Assembly: GCF_029223545.1 (NCBI RefSeq)
Contig: NZ_CP097870.1
Coordinates: forward strand, 124,001 to 188,000
Source: Thauera sp. GDN1
GTDB lineage: Bacteria > Pseudomonadota > Gammaproteobacteria > Burkholderiales > Rhodocyclaceae
Direction of reading: 5' to 3'
DNA length: 64,000 bases
This document shows, one piece after another, positions 15,206 to 23,753 of the stretch. A program made the translations under genes and the position numbers. The notes below the pieces were generated by a model that saw only the letters and a list, made by a program, of their open reading frames with translations, was not told where the DNA came from and ran no database searches. Each line of letters opens with the position of its first letter. Position 1 is the stretch's first letter.

Positions 15206-16084
15206 TTACCGGGCTTGCTGGATGCCGGCGATCAGCCAGCCGCCATTGCCGGTGAGCGGCTTGGTCAGGTGCCAGATCTCGTCGAAGGCAGCCGGCGCGG
15301 CATCGGCTTCCTCGCGCAGCAGGCCGGTGAAGTGCACGCTGACGATGTAGCGGTTGTCCTCTTCTGCCACGTCGATCACCTCGGCATTGAGTTCGACGAC
15401 GTCGGTGCGCTGTTCGGCGCCGCGGCGCTCGTTGAGCTGCATGCAGATTTCGGCGAACACTTCCGGGGTGGTGAATTCGCGCAGGTCGTCGAGGTTGCCG
15501 GCGTCGTTTGCAGCCTGCAGGCGGATGAAGTTCAGCTTGGCCTGGCGGGCGAAGCCTTCGGCGTCGAAACCGGAAGCCACCGCCTTGTCGACACCGCTCG
15601 CCGGCGCGGCCGAGGCACCGCCGAGCGGCTGGCTGGCCTGGAAGGCCTGGTTCGGTGCCTGCGCACCGCCGGCGGGAGCGCCAGCGTACTGCAGGCCGCG
15701 GTTGCCCTGCGCTGCGGCATTGGCGCCACGGCGGAAGATCAGGCGGAAGACGAAGAAGGCGGCGGCGGCCAGCAGCAGGATCATCACGAAGTTGGCGAAG
15801 CCTTCGCCGAGGCCGAGCGACGAGAACAGCGCGGCGAGGCCGAGACCGGCGGCGAGGCCGGCGATCGGGCCCATCCACGAGCGCTTGGGCTGGGCCGCGG
15901 TCGCGGCACCGGCGGTCGGCGCCTGCTGCTGCGTGGCCGCCGGCTGGCGCGGCTGGGTGGTCGGCGTGGCCTGGCGCTGCATGCCGAAGCTGCTGCCGCC
16001 GCCAAGGCGCTTGGCCTCGGCCTCGGAAGCGGCGAAGCCGAAGGACATCACGGCGACGATCAGGGAAAGGATGAAGCTCTTCAT
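15206..16084 (-). CDS. Tim44-like domain membrane protein
   Basis: 292 residues. A signal peptide (1-24, ending SEAEA) is followed by a Q/A/P/T-rich linker to about 65, two closely spaced hydrophobic segments (about 68-118), a second low-complexity linker, and a C-terminal Tim44-like domain (about 160-292; FARQAKLNFIRLQAANDAGNLDDLREFTTPEVF). In mitochondria Tim44 tethers the import motor to the membrane; the bacterial role is unknown. It lies 19 nt downstream of ubiE and upstream of ubiJ, so a role at the membrane in ubiquinone assembly is an attractive guess, not shown by the sequence. Confidence 0.8.
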   Translation of the reverse strand: MKSFILSLIVAVMSFGFAASEAEAKRLGGGSSFGMQRQATPTTQPRQPAATQQQAPTAGAATAAQPKRSWMGPIAGLAAGLGLAALFSSLGLGEGFANFVMILLLAAAAFFVFRLIFRRGANAAAQGNRGLQYAGAPAGGAQAPNQAFQASQPLGGASAAPASGVDKAVASGFDAEGFARQAKLNFIRLQAANDAGNLDDLREFTTPEVFAEICMQLNERRGAEQRTDVVELNAEVIDVAEEDNRYIVSVHFTGLLREEADAAPAAFDEIWHLTKPLTGNGGWLIAGIQQAR

Positions 16085-16103
16085 TGGGTCGGGGTCTCCT
16101 GGT

Positions 16104-16841
16104 TCAGATCTTGTAGCCACGGTGCAGGGCAACCACGCCGGCACTGAGGTTGAAGTAGTCGACCCGGCCGAGGCCCACTTGTTCCATCATGGCCTTCAAT
16201 TCTTCCTGGCCGGGGTGCATGCGGATCGACTCGGCGAGATAGCGGTAGCTGTCGGCGTCGTTGGCGACCTTCTCGCCCATCCACGGCAGCAGCTTGAAGG
16301 AATACAGGTCGTAGATCGGCGACAGCGGCTTCCACACCCGGGAGAACTCCAGCACCAGCAGCCGCCCGCCGGGACGCAGCACGCGGCGCATCTCGGCGAG
16401 GGCGACGTCCTTGTGGGTCATGTTGCGCAGGCCGAAGGCGACGGTGACGCAGTCGAACCAGTCGTCGGGGAAGGGCAGCTTCTCGGCGTTGCACTGCGCC
16501 ACCGGCATCGCGAAACCGTGGTCGACCATGCGGTCGCGGCCGCGCGACAGCATGGCGTGGTTGATGTCGGTCAGCCAAACCTGGCCGCTGCGCCCGACCT
16601 TCTTCGCGAACGCGAGCGAGAGGTCGGCGGTGCCGCCGGCGACGTCGAGCACGCGGTCGCCCTCGCGTACGCCCGAGATCTGGATCGTGAAGTGCTTCCA
16701 GATCCGGTGCAGGCCGAACGACATCAGATCGTTCATGACGTCGTACTTCTGCGCGACCGAGGAGAACACCTCGGCCACCTTCTTTTCCTTCTGCTCCTCG
16801 TCAACCGTCTGGAAGCCGAAGTGGGTCGTCTTGTCGCTCAT
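16104..16841 (-). CDS. ubiE: Ubiquinone/menaquinone C-methyltransferase UbiE
   Basis: 245 residues. UbiE methylates C2 of the demethoxy-benzoquinol ring with SAM. The family motifs are complete: [21 protein letters not shown] at the N-terminus, [11 protein letters not shown] (SAM loop) near 65, and [17 protein letters not shown] plus the ending [15 protein letters not shown]. It starts 7 nt after the DUF971 gene stop and is followed by the Tim44-like gene; all are likely one transcript. Confidence 0.97.
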   Translation of the reverse strand: MSDKTTHFGFQTVDEEQKEKKVAEVFSSVAQKYDVMNDLMSFGLHRIWKHFTIQISGVREGDRVLDVAGGTADLSLAFAKKVGRSGQVWLTDINHAMLSRGRDRMVDHGFAMPVAQCNAEKLPFPDDWFDCVTVAFGLRNMTHKDVALAEMRRVLRPGGRLLVLEFSRVWKPLSPIYDLYSFKLLPWMGEKVANDADSYRYLAESIRMHPGQEELKAMMEQVGLGRVDYFNLSAGVVALHRGYKI

Positions 16842-16848
16842 GATGTGC

Positions 16849-17271
16849 TCAGTGGTGATGGCCGCAGCCACCCTTGGGGGCGGGCGGCGGCGCCTTGGCG
16901 GGGTCGCGGGTGCCGCCTGCGCGCTCGAGGGCCTCGAGGTAGGCGCTCCACAGCGTCTCCTGGTCGCGGCCGAGCGCGTACAGGTAGTCCCAGGAGTACA
17001 GGCCGCTGTCGTGGCCGTCGGAGAAGGTGGGCTTGATGGCGTAGTTGCCGACCGGGGCGATGTCGACGATGTCGACGTCGCGCTTGCCCTGCTGCAGGGT
17101 CTCCTGGCCCGGGCCGTGGCCGCGCACTTCGGCGGACGGGGAGTACACGCGCAGGAATTCGAACGGCAGCTCGAAGCGGCTGCCGTCGTCGAATGCGAGC
17201 TCGAGGCGCCTCGAGGCGCGATGTACGGTGATTTCGGTGGGGATCGGGGTGTTTTCGTCGAGTCCGGCCAT
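16849..17271 (-). CDS. DUF971 protein (gamma-butyrobetaine hydroxylase-like N-terminal domain)
   Basis: 140 residues, one DUF971 domain (about 8-105: [47 protein letters not shown]). The same fold is the Zn-binding N-terminal domain of gamma-butyrobetaine hydroxylase, but the catalytic part is absent. The tail [11 protein letters not shown] is a probable metal-binding end. Such proteins are often next to iron-sulfur or ubiquinone genes; here it is first in the ubiE operon. The start at 17271 is the first ATG in good homology; an in-frame ATG at 17442 would overlap phoB. Function unknown. Confidence 0.8.
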   Translation of the reverse strand: MAGLDENTPIPTEITVHRASRRLELAFDDGSRFELPFEFLRVYSPSAEVRGHGPGQETLQQGKRDVDIVDIAPVGNYAIKPTFSDGHDSGLYSWDYLYALGRDQETLWSAYLEALERAGGTRDPAKAPPPAPKGGCGHHH

Positions 17272-17366
17272 GACATCAGTCCCGCGGGAAGGGCCACAAT
17301 CATACCCGAATCGCCGTGGCGGCGTTCCCGGCGGCCGCCCTCGGGTGCGTATTGCGCTTCGATGAC

Positions 17367-17384
17367 GTGTCATCAAAGCTTCAA
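17367..17384 (+). promoter_or_regulatory. Weak Pho-box-like sequence upstream of phoB
   Basis: GTGTCATCAAAGCTTCAA resembles the 18-bp Pho box (two CTGTCAT-type repeats spaced by 4): the first repeat fits 6 of 7, the second only about 3 of 7. Autoregulation of phoBR is the usual reason for such a site. Low confidence. Confidence 0.3.
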
Positions 17385-17428
17385 GGACCTGCAATACACT
17401 CGCGCCAATGCTCACAGGGAGTCCAGGC

Positions 17429-18139
17429 ATGCCAGCGACCATCTTGCTTGTGGAAGACGAACCGGCGATTCAGGAACTGATCGCCGCCAACCTCGCGCGC
17501 GCGGGCCATCACGTCGTGCGCGCCTCCGATGCCGAATCCGCCCAGCGCATCGTGCGCGAGGCCCTGCCCGATCTGGTCCTGCTCGACTGGATGCTGCCCG
17601 GCGCCTCGGGCATCGAGTTCGCCCGCCGCCTGCGCGCCGAGGAGCGTACCCGCGAGATCCCGATCATCATGCTCACCGCGCGCGGCGAGGAGCAGGACAA
17701 GGTGACCGGGCTGGAGATCGGCGCCGACGACTACGTCACCAAGCCGTTCAGCCCGCGCGAGCTGGTGGCGCGCATCAAGGCGGTGCTGCGCCGGCGTGCG
17801 CCGCAGGTCACCGAGGATGCGGTGGAACTCGGCGGCCTGCGCCTCGATCCCGCCACCCACCGCGTGACCGCCAGCGACAAGGCGCTGGCGCTCGGGCCGA
17901 CCGAGTTCCGCCTGCTGCATTTCCTCATGACCCATCCCGAGCGTGTGCATTCGCGCGCGCAGCTGCTCGACCAGGTGTGGGGCGACCACGTCTTCGTCGA
18001 GGAGCGTACCGTCGATGTGCACATCCGCCGTCTGCGCTGCGCGCTCGAACCCAGCCGCCACGACGGCCTGATCCAGACCGTGCGCGGCAGCGGCTACCGC
18101 TTCTCGGTGCACGCCCAGCAGTCGGCGGTCGCCTCCTGA
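17429..18139 (+). CDS. phoB: Phosphate regulon response regulator PhoB
   Basis: 236 residues. The receiver domain has the acidic pair VEDE, phospho-acceptor D53 (LLDWMLPG), T83 and K105. The C-terminal OmpR-type winged helix (about 135-230) contains [22 protein letters not shown] and [10 protein letters not shown], which match PhoB better than other OmpR-family members. PhoB activates phosphate-starvation genes. The ATG at 17429 sits 5 nt after GGGAG; an upstream ATG at 17408 lacks a ribosome site. phoR follows by 40 nt. Confidence 0.93.
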   Translation: MPATILLVEDEPAIQELIAANLARAGHHVVRASDAESAQRIVREALPDLVLLDWMLPGASGIEFARRLRAEERTREIPIIMLTARGEEQDKVTGLEIGADDYVTKPFSPRELVARIKAVLRRRAPQVTEDAVELGGLRLDPATHRVTASDKALALGPTEFRLLHFLMTHPERVHSRAQLLDQVWGDHVFVEERTVDVHIRRLRCALEPSRHDGLIQTVRGSGYRFSVHAQQSAVAS

Positions 18140-18179
18140 GTCGCCTCGTCAGTCGTCGCCACGCCGCCACGGACCGCAT

Positions 18180-19496
18180 GTGATCAACCGACCGCTCTCC
18201 TACGTCACCCTCGGCGTCGCCGTGCCGGTGATCGCCCTGCTGCTGCTCGCCGTGCTGGGGGGGATCTATCGCGGCAGCGACGGCGCGCTCGGCCTGATCG
18301 TGCTCGGCCTGATCGGCACCGCGATCATGCTCGCACGCAACCTTCGCCTGCTGGTGGCCTGGGCACGGCAGCCGATCGGCACCCCGGCGCCGCAGGGCGA
18401 AGGCTTGTGGGGCAGCGTGTTCGACGAGATCGGTACGCGTTTCCAGCGCGAATGCGAGGTCAAGGAGCGCCTGTCGGCCGAGCTCGGGCGCTTCCAGCAG
18501 GCGGCGATGGCGATGCCGGACGGCGTGATCTACCTCGCCGATGACGACCTGATCGAGTGGATGAACCCGATGGCCGAACAGCATTTCGGCCTCGATCGTC
18601 GCCAGGATGTGCGCACGCCGCTGCCCAATCTCATCCGCCAGCCGGAGTTCCTTGCCTACCTGGCCGCACACGACTACGCCGAGCCGCTGACGATGCGCTC
18701 GCTGCGCCGACGCGACCGCACCCTGCAGGTGCAGGTGATCGCCTTCGCCGGCAACCGCCGCATGGTGCTGTCGCGCGACGTGTCCCAGCTCGAGCGCCTC
18801 GAGACCATGCGACGCGATTTCGTCGCCAACGTGTCGCACGAACTGCGCACGCCGCTGACCGTGGTCGGGGGCTTCCTGGAGACGCTGATCGACGGCATGG
18901 ACGACTTTTCGCGCGACGAGGTCGTCCACTACCTGACGCTGGCGAGCGAGCAGTCAAGCCGCATGCAGCGCCTGATCGAGGAGCTGCTGACCCTGTCGGC
19001 GCTGGAGACCGGTGCGCCGGCGCAGGTCGATGAACGGGTCGATGCGGCTGCGCTCGTCGAGGAGGTGTTCCGCGAGACCGATCTGCTGTCCGCCGGCCGC
19101 CACCAGGTCCGCCTCGTGCTCGAAGGCGGCGGCGTGCTGCTCGGCAGCCGCAAGGAGCTGCACAGCGCGTTCTCCAACCTCGCCAGCAATGCGGTGCGCT
19201 ACACCCCGGCGGGGGGCCATGTCGAGATCGGCTGGCGCAGCGGCGAAGAGGGCGGCGAATACTGGGTCAGGGACGACGGCATCGGCATCGATGCGGTGCA
19301 CATTCCGCGCCTGACCGAGCGCTTCTACCGCGTTGACCGCGGGCGCTCGCGCGAGACCGGCGGCACCGGCCTCGGGCTGGCGATCGTCAAGCACATCGTC
19401 ACCCGTCACCAGGGCGAACTGGTCGTCGACAGCGAGCTGGGCAGTGGCAGCCGTTTCGCGATGCGCTTCCCGCCCGCGCGCGTCAGGCTGGACTGA
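18180..19496 (+). CDS. phoR: Phosphate regulon sensor histidine kinase PhoR
   Basis: 438 residues. Two membrane helices (about 8-30 and 37-60) with almost no periplasmic loop are the PhoR topology, since PhoR reads the state of the Pst transporter rather than an outside ligand. A PAS domain (about 105-200) is followed by the dimerisation domain with phospho-accepting H220 (VSHELRTPL) and the ATPase domain (SNLASNAVRYTPAGG, DDGIGID, GGTGLGLAIVKHI). The start is GTG at 18180; an overlapping ATG reads straight into a stop. Its last 14 nt overlap the convergent PilZ-like gene. Confidence 0.93.
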   Translation: MINRPLSYVTLGVAVPVIALLLLAVLGGIYRGSDGALGLIVLGLIGTAIMLARNLRLLVAWARQPIGTPAPQGEGLWGSVFDEIGTRFQRECEVKERLSAELGRFQQAAMAMPDGVIYLADDDLIEWMNPMAEQHFGLDRRQDVRTPLPNLIRQPEFLAYLAAHDYAEPLTMRSLRRRDRTLQVQVIAFAGNRRMVLSRDVSQLERLETMRRDFVANVSHELRTPLTVVGGFLETLIDGMDDFSRDEVVHYLTLASEQSSRMQRLIEELLTLSALETGAPAQVDERVDAAALVEEVFRETDLLSAGRHQVRLVLEGGGVLLGSRKELHSAFSNLASNAVRYTPAGGHVEIGWRSGEEGGEYWVRDDGIGIDAVHIPRLTERFYRVDRGRSRETGGTGLGLAIVKHIVTRHQGELVVDSELGSGSRFAMRFPPARVRLD

Positions 19497-21084
19497 GCTC
19501 CGCCGCGTCGTCGAAGCTGCACTGGTCGAAATTGCTGCCCCGCAGCAGCAGCTTGCGCAGATGCACGTGGCGCGAGCGCTCGCCTTCCCGCAGCTCGATG
19601 ACGCGGTCGGTCTGGAACCACATCGCCGGCAGCACCAGCGCGCCGGCCGAGTTCAGCGCCGGCGCCGGCGGCAGCAGGAAGGCCTGATGGAAGGGCTCGC
19701 GCCGGCCGGGCGCCACCGGCGGGCGGACCGAGACCACGCGCGGAATGCCGGGCAGGATATTGACGCCGATCTCCAGCGTCCCCTCGCCGCGATACATCAG
19801 CCAGCTGAGGTCCGCGATCAGCAGTTGCTCGGCGTCGAGCGGGCGGAGCCCGACCAGCTGGTGATGCTCCAGGCGCACGCCGTCGCCTGCGTGCTGCAGG
19901 CGGAAGCCCGCCACCGACTGGTCGAGCACCTCCCAGTGTTCGGTGTCGAAGACCGGATGCAGGCCGTGCCCGTGCGCCGAGCCCCGGCTGCCCGCGGCCA
20001 GCTGTGCGGACTCGCCGAAGGTGAGCAGCGAGATGTCCTCGTTCAGCCGGCCGTGGATGGGGCCGCCATGGGGCTGGTGGAAGAGTTCGCCGTTGATGGC
20101 GAAGCCGATCGCCAGCCAGTCGCCGGTGAGCTCGACCCGTCCCCCCTTCGCCCGCCGCGGAAAGCGGCGCCCGGACGAGGCCAGCCCCCACGGGCGGTAG
20201 AGCGAGAGCAGCAGGCGCGCGCTGGCGCTGGTCGGGCAGTCCTCGCCGAGGCCGAGCGAGGCGGGCGTCACCCCGCGCCGGAACTGCGCGAGCACGGACT
20301 GGATCTGGAGCGCCAGCTCGCTGCCGTCGAAGCGCAGCAGCGTGGGTGCACGCGGCAACAGGCCGAGAGGACGCAGGCCGCCGTCGCCGGCGGTGTCGAC
20401 CCCGTATGTGGTCGGCTTCTGACCCTCGATGTCTTCATCCAGCCTGCAATAGGGCGCGAAGCGCTGCGCCCAGCGGATGATCCAGTCGAGCTCGCGCGCG
20501 CTGCGGCCGTACGGGTTGGCGAGCTCGACCAGCAGTGCCGCGATGTAGGCCTCGTGCGGGCTCTGGGCGCGCCAGACCTCGTTGAGTCCGTCGGTGACGC
20601 GCACGCGGGCGAGCCCGGCGCGCACCGCGTCGCGGTAGCCGGCATGCACGGCCTGCCACATGCCCGCGGGAAGCTCGCGATGGGCGCGGAAGTATTCGAT
20701 CAGCGCCAGGCCGTCGTAGCTCAGCCGGCGCTGGGCGAGCAGCGCGCGCTGGTCGTCGAGCGTGCCGGCGCGGGCGTCGGCCTCGGCGATCGCGGCGTAG
20801 GAGCGCGCCATCGCCTGCCACAGGGCCACGACGCGCTCGAGCGCCTGCGTCTCGTCCCGCCCCGGCGGCAGCGGGCGGGCGGTGTAGGTGCGCGCCATCT
20901 CGCCCTGGGCGAAGCCCAGCGTGTCGCGCGCGGCTTCGAGCACCTCGAGGTGCTGGTTGGGCGCCGGCCGCGCGGCGAGCAGCCCGTGCACGATGTGCGT
21001 GAGCGTGTCGTGGGTGGCCCTGAAGTCGATCGGGTGCAGCCTGCGCAACTGGTCGAGGCAGGCCGCGGGCTGGGCGTAGTCCAT
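19483..21084 (-). CDS. Protein of unknown function with a PilZ-like C-terminal region
   Basis: 533 residues, no signal peptide or membrane segment. The N-terminal 230 residues are alpha-helical (LEVLEAARDTLGFAQGEMAR, ERVVALWQAMARSYAAIAEA). In the second half RRFPR (RxxxR, near 312) and DQSVAGFRL (DxSxxG) are the two c-di-GMP motifs of PilZ domains, but about 80 residues separate them, more than usual. I infer an atypical PilZ receptor; it may also be an unrelated conserved family. It sits upstream in sequence of the HIT gene product on the same strand, only 15 nt downstream of it. Confidence 0.5.
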   Translation of the reverse strand: MDYAQPAACLDQLRRLHPIDFRATHDTLTHIVHGLLAARPAPNQHLEVLEAARDTLGFAQGEMARTYTARPLPPGRDETQALERVVALWQAMARSYAAIAEADARAGTLDDQRALLAQRRLSYDGLALIEYFRAHRELPAGMWQAVHAGYRDAVRAGLARVRVTDGLNEVWRAQSPHEAYIAALLVELANPYGRSARELDWIIRWAQRFAPYCRLDEDIEGQKPTTYGVDTAGDGGLRPLGLLPRAPTLLRFDGSELALQIQSVLAQFRRGVTPASLGLGEDCPTSASARLLLSLYRPWGLASSGRRFPRRAKGGRVELTGDWLAIGFAINGELFHQPHGGPIHGRLNEDISLLTFGESAQLAAGSRGSAHGHGLHPVFDTEHWEVLDQSVAGFRLQHAGDGVRLEHHQLVGLRPLDAEQLLIADLSWLMYRGEGTLEIGVNILPGIPRVVSVRPPVAPGRREPFHQAFLLPPAPALNSAGALVLPAMWFQTDRVIELREGERSRHVHLRKLLLRGSNFDQCSFDDAAELSPA

Positions 21085-21099
21085 GGGCGCGCCCGTCGC

Positions 21100-21519
21100 T
21101 CAGTCCGGCGTGCCGGGGTTCAGCGCGGCATCGATGGCGCGTGCGAGCGCCACCGGGTCGGCGGCCGGATATGGCCGGCCTTCGCGCTGCGCCGGGCCCC
21201 ACACCGCCTCCGGGAAATGGCGGTCGTCGCGGTAGCGCGGGATCACGTGCCAGTGCAGGTGGGGCACCATGTTGCCGAAACTGGCGAGGTTGATCTTGGC
21301 CGGGTGCAGCAGCGTGCGCAACGCCGCCTCGGTCGCCATCACGACCGCGAACAGATGGCTGCGGTCGGCGGGCGAGAGATCGGTCATCTCGGCGACGTGC
21401 TCGCCCCACACCACGCGGCAGAAGCCCGGGTGGGCGGGATCATCGACGCGGATGACGCGGCAGCGGTCGTCTTCCCAGATGACGTGTTCGGGGGGCAGCG
21501 CGCACAGCGGACAGTCCAT
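21100..21519 (-). CDS. HIT family hydrolase
   Basis: 139 residues. The histidine triad HLHWH (H87, H89, H91) is intact; the middle histidine attacks nucleotide phosphates. The N-terminal CPLC resembles the Zn site of some HIT proteins. The branch (HIT with tryptophan in the triad) probably hydrolyses dinucleotide polyphosphates or AMP conjugates; the substrate is unknown. It is followed 15 nt later by the PilZ-like gene and probably co-transcribed with it. Confidence 0.88.
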   Translation of the reverse strand: MDCPLCALPPEHVIWEDDRCRVIRVDDPAHPGFCRVVWGEHVAEMTDLSPADRSHLFAVVMATEAALRTLLHPAKINLASFGNMVPHLHWHVIPRYRDDRHFPEAVWGPAQREGRPYPAADPVALARAIDAALNPGTPD

Positions 21520-21595
21520 GTTCGGTCTCGAGCTTCAGCAAACGTGAAAACGGCAGCCCAATCTAGCCCGGCCGCTCATGGGTGGCGAGGAATTC

Positions 21596-22417
21596 TTACG
21601 CATCGGACGGCGGACGCGGGAAATCCTGGGCGATCGTGCGCGTCTCGCCGAGCGCCACCGGCATGCCGTCGTGGAAGGCGAGCAGGTTGCCGGGCGGGAT
21701 GGCGATCCAGCGCTCGTTGTCGGTGAGCGCGGTGGTCGCGATGATGGCGACGCGGTCCTGCGGCTGGGTGACCTGGTTGAAGTCGAGGGCGAGGTCCTCG
21801 TCCGACAGGTGGGCGATCGTGAACGGCGCCTGGCGGATGATGTAGGACAGGCGCGAGGAACAGTGCGCGAACAGCCAGTCGCCGTCCGAGAGCAGGAAGT
21901 TGAATTCGCCCAGGCTGCCGATCTCGCAGGCCAGTTCGCGCAGCGCGGCGTGGAGCTCGGCCGCCGCCGGCCTGCCCTGCGGGAAGCGTGTCGCCAGCGC
22001 GTCCAGGATGTGGCAGAAGGCGTGCTCCGAGTCGGTAGTGCCTACCGGCAGGAAGCGCCCCGACAGCGGCGGGGTGAAATGCTTCAGGTTGCCGTTGTGG
22101 GCGAAGATCCAGTAGCGGCCCCACAGTTCGCGCTGGAAGGGGTGGGTGTTCTCCAGCCGCACCTCGCCCTGGGTGGCCTTGCGGATGTGGGCGATGACGT
22201 TCAGCGAGCGGATCGGATAGTGCTTGACCAGCTCGGCCACCGGTGAATGCGCGCTTGGCGCGGGGTCGAGGAAGACGCGCACGCCCTTGCCTTCGAAGAA
22301 GGCGATGCCCCAGCCGTCGCGGTGGTGGTCGGTGAGGCCGCCGCGGGCGCGAAAGCCGGTGAAGGAGAAGCAGATGTCGGTCGGCACGTTGCAGTTCATG
22401 CCCAGCAACTGACACAT
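21596..22417 (-). CDS. Class II glutamine amidotransferase, YafJ-like
   Basis: 273 residues. Cys2 (MCQLLGMN) is the N-terminal nucleophile exposed after removal of Met1. The following GLTDHHRDGWGIAFFEG, VIAHIRKATQG and FAHNGNLKHF are the glutaminase motifs of the YafJ/EgtC-like group. No synthase domain is attached, so the ammonia acceptor is unknown. A TATACT -10-like sequence lies on the minus strand at 22458-22453, about 36 nt before the start. Confidence 0.87.
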   Translation of the reverse strand: MCQLLGMNCNVPTDICFSFTGFRARGGLTDHHRDGWGIAFFEGKGVRVFLDPAPSAHSPVAELVKHYPIRSLNVIAHIRKATQGEVRLENTHPFQRELWGRYWIFAHNGNLKHFTPPLSGRFLPVGTTDSEHAFCHILDALATRFPQGRPAAAELHAALRELACEIGSLGEFNFLLSDGDWLFAHCSSRLSYIIRQAPFTIAHLSDEDLALDFNQVTQPQDRVAIIATTALTDNERWIAIPPGNLLAFHDGMPVALGETRTIAQDFPRPPSDA

Positions 22418-22510
22418 GGCGGTGCGCTCCGCGCGGACAGGGAATGACGGAGAGTATAACCAAGCGGCGCGCCTTGCCGCGGCGGGGCCTGCCCGGACCC
22501 CCTCAGCGCG

Positions 22511-23602
22511 TCACGGCGCGGCGGGTGCGGACAGGTTGCGGAAGCTGGCCGCGCCCTGGCGATCGACCAGCCAGTCGGTCAGGCTCGCGCCGATCCACAT
22601 CGCGGTGAGCGTGATCCAGGCGGTGATGGCGAACACCGCCGCGCCCGAAACCCCCGCGCCCACCGCGCAGCCGCCGGCGAGCATGCCGCCGAAGCCCATC
22701 AGCACCGCACCGACGATGTAGCGTCGCATCGCATGGCCGCCCTGGAAGCCCTCGAGCTTGAGTTCGCGCGCGAACCAGGCGGCGACGAAGGAGCCGAGGA
22801 ACACGCCCGGGACCATGCCGAGGTCGAAGCTCAGGGACTGGCCCGGGGGCGACAGCACCAGCATCAGCACGTCGGCCGAGGGGCCGGTGAAGGACAGGCT
22901 CTGCACCGGCGTGGACACGAACAGCAGGCCGGCCAGGCGCCAGGTGAACCACCAGGCCACGCCGACCATCAGTCCGGCGCCGATGCCGCCGATCCAGCCC
23001 CAGGCCTTCACCTGGTGCCGGCGGGCGAACCAGACCCCGGCGGCGAGCCAGAGCGCACCGAACAGCAGGCCGCCCGCGTGTCCCATGCCGGTGAGGGCGA
23101 GCAGGTCGCGCGCCGCGCCGCCGTCGATGGTCCACAGCCCGGCGAGCGCCTCGCGCCAGGGCGACAGGATGCCGTTCATCGAGGCCTGCGCGGTGACCGC
23201 GAAGATCAGCCCGGACAGCAGCGCGCGCAGGTTGCCGTTCGCCGCCAGCACCAGCAACCGGCTCGAACAGCCGCGCGCGAGCACCATGCCGATGCCGAAC
23301 AGCAGTCCGCCGATGGCCGCTCCGGACACGCTGCCCTGGCTGGCGAGCTGGCGCACGGCGCCGGTGTCGAACTGGCCGGCGAGCTGCAGGGACTGGGTGA
23401 GAAGGATGGCGGCGGAGAAGGCGAGCAGCCAGACCGCGAGTTTGGGGCCGAACTGCGCGCGTGCCACCTCGATCACCGCGGCGCGCAGGCAGAACTGCGA
23501 GCGCTGGGCGAAGAAGCCGAAGGCGGCGCCGATCAGCAGGCCGCCGAGGGCGAGGCCGCGGTCCTCTCCCAGCCACTCGACGAACGCGACGATCGTCTCC
23601 AA
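22511..23602 (-). CDS. YeeE/YedE family sulfur-compound transporter (TsuA-like)
   Basis: 363 residues with about nine membrane helices. The conserved cysteines are present: C38 in FAQRSQFCLR, C112 in LARGCSSR and C312 in LAGGCAVGAG. In TsuA such cysteines relay thiosulfate through the membrane by S-S-S hydrogen bonding, so import of thiosulfate or another sulfur species is likely. Here both YeeE repeats are in one protein. No tusA-like partner gene is adjacent. The upstream region is unusually AT-rich (about 23640-23680), where its promoter should lie. Confidence 0.85.
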   Translation of the reverse strand: METIVAFVEWLGEDRGLALGGLLIGAAFGFFAQRSQFCLRAAVIEVARAQFGPKLAVWLLAFSAAILLTQSLQLAGQFDTGAVRQLASQGSVSGAAIGGLLFGIGMVLARGCSSRLLVLAANGNLRALLSGLIFAVTAQASMNGILSPWREALAGLWTIDGGAARDLLALTGMGHAGGLLFGALWLAAGVWFARRHQVKAWGWIGGIGAGLMVGVAWWFTWRLAGLLFVSTPVQSLSFTGPSADVLMLVLSPPGQSLSFDLGMVPGVFLGSFVAAWFARELKLEGFQGGHAMRRYIVGAVLMGFGGMLAGGCAVGAGVSGAAVFAITAWITLTAMWIGASLTDWLVDRQGAASFRNLSAPAAP

Positions 23603-23753
23603 GGTCTCCTCCTGTGCCCGGACATGAGCCGGGTCTGGTCTTCATTCAACAATATAAGAATGTGACCAATTACAGAAGAAGACTTTGACCCCGCGCAAGC
23701 ATGCACAGGAAGGATCGGCCGCCTGGGCGTCCCCGCGGCGGCCGTGGGCGGGT

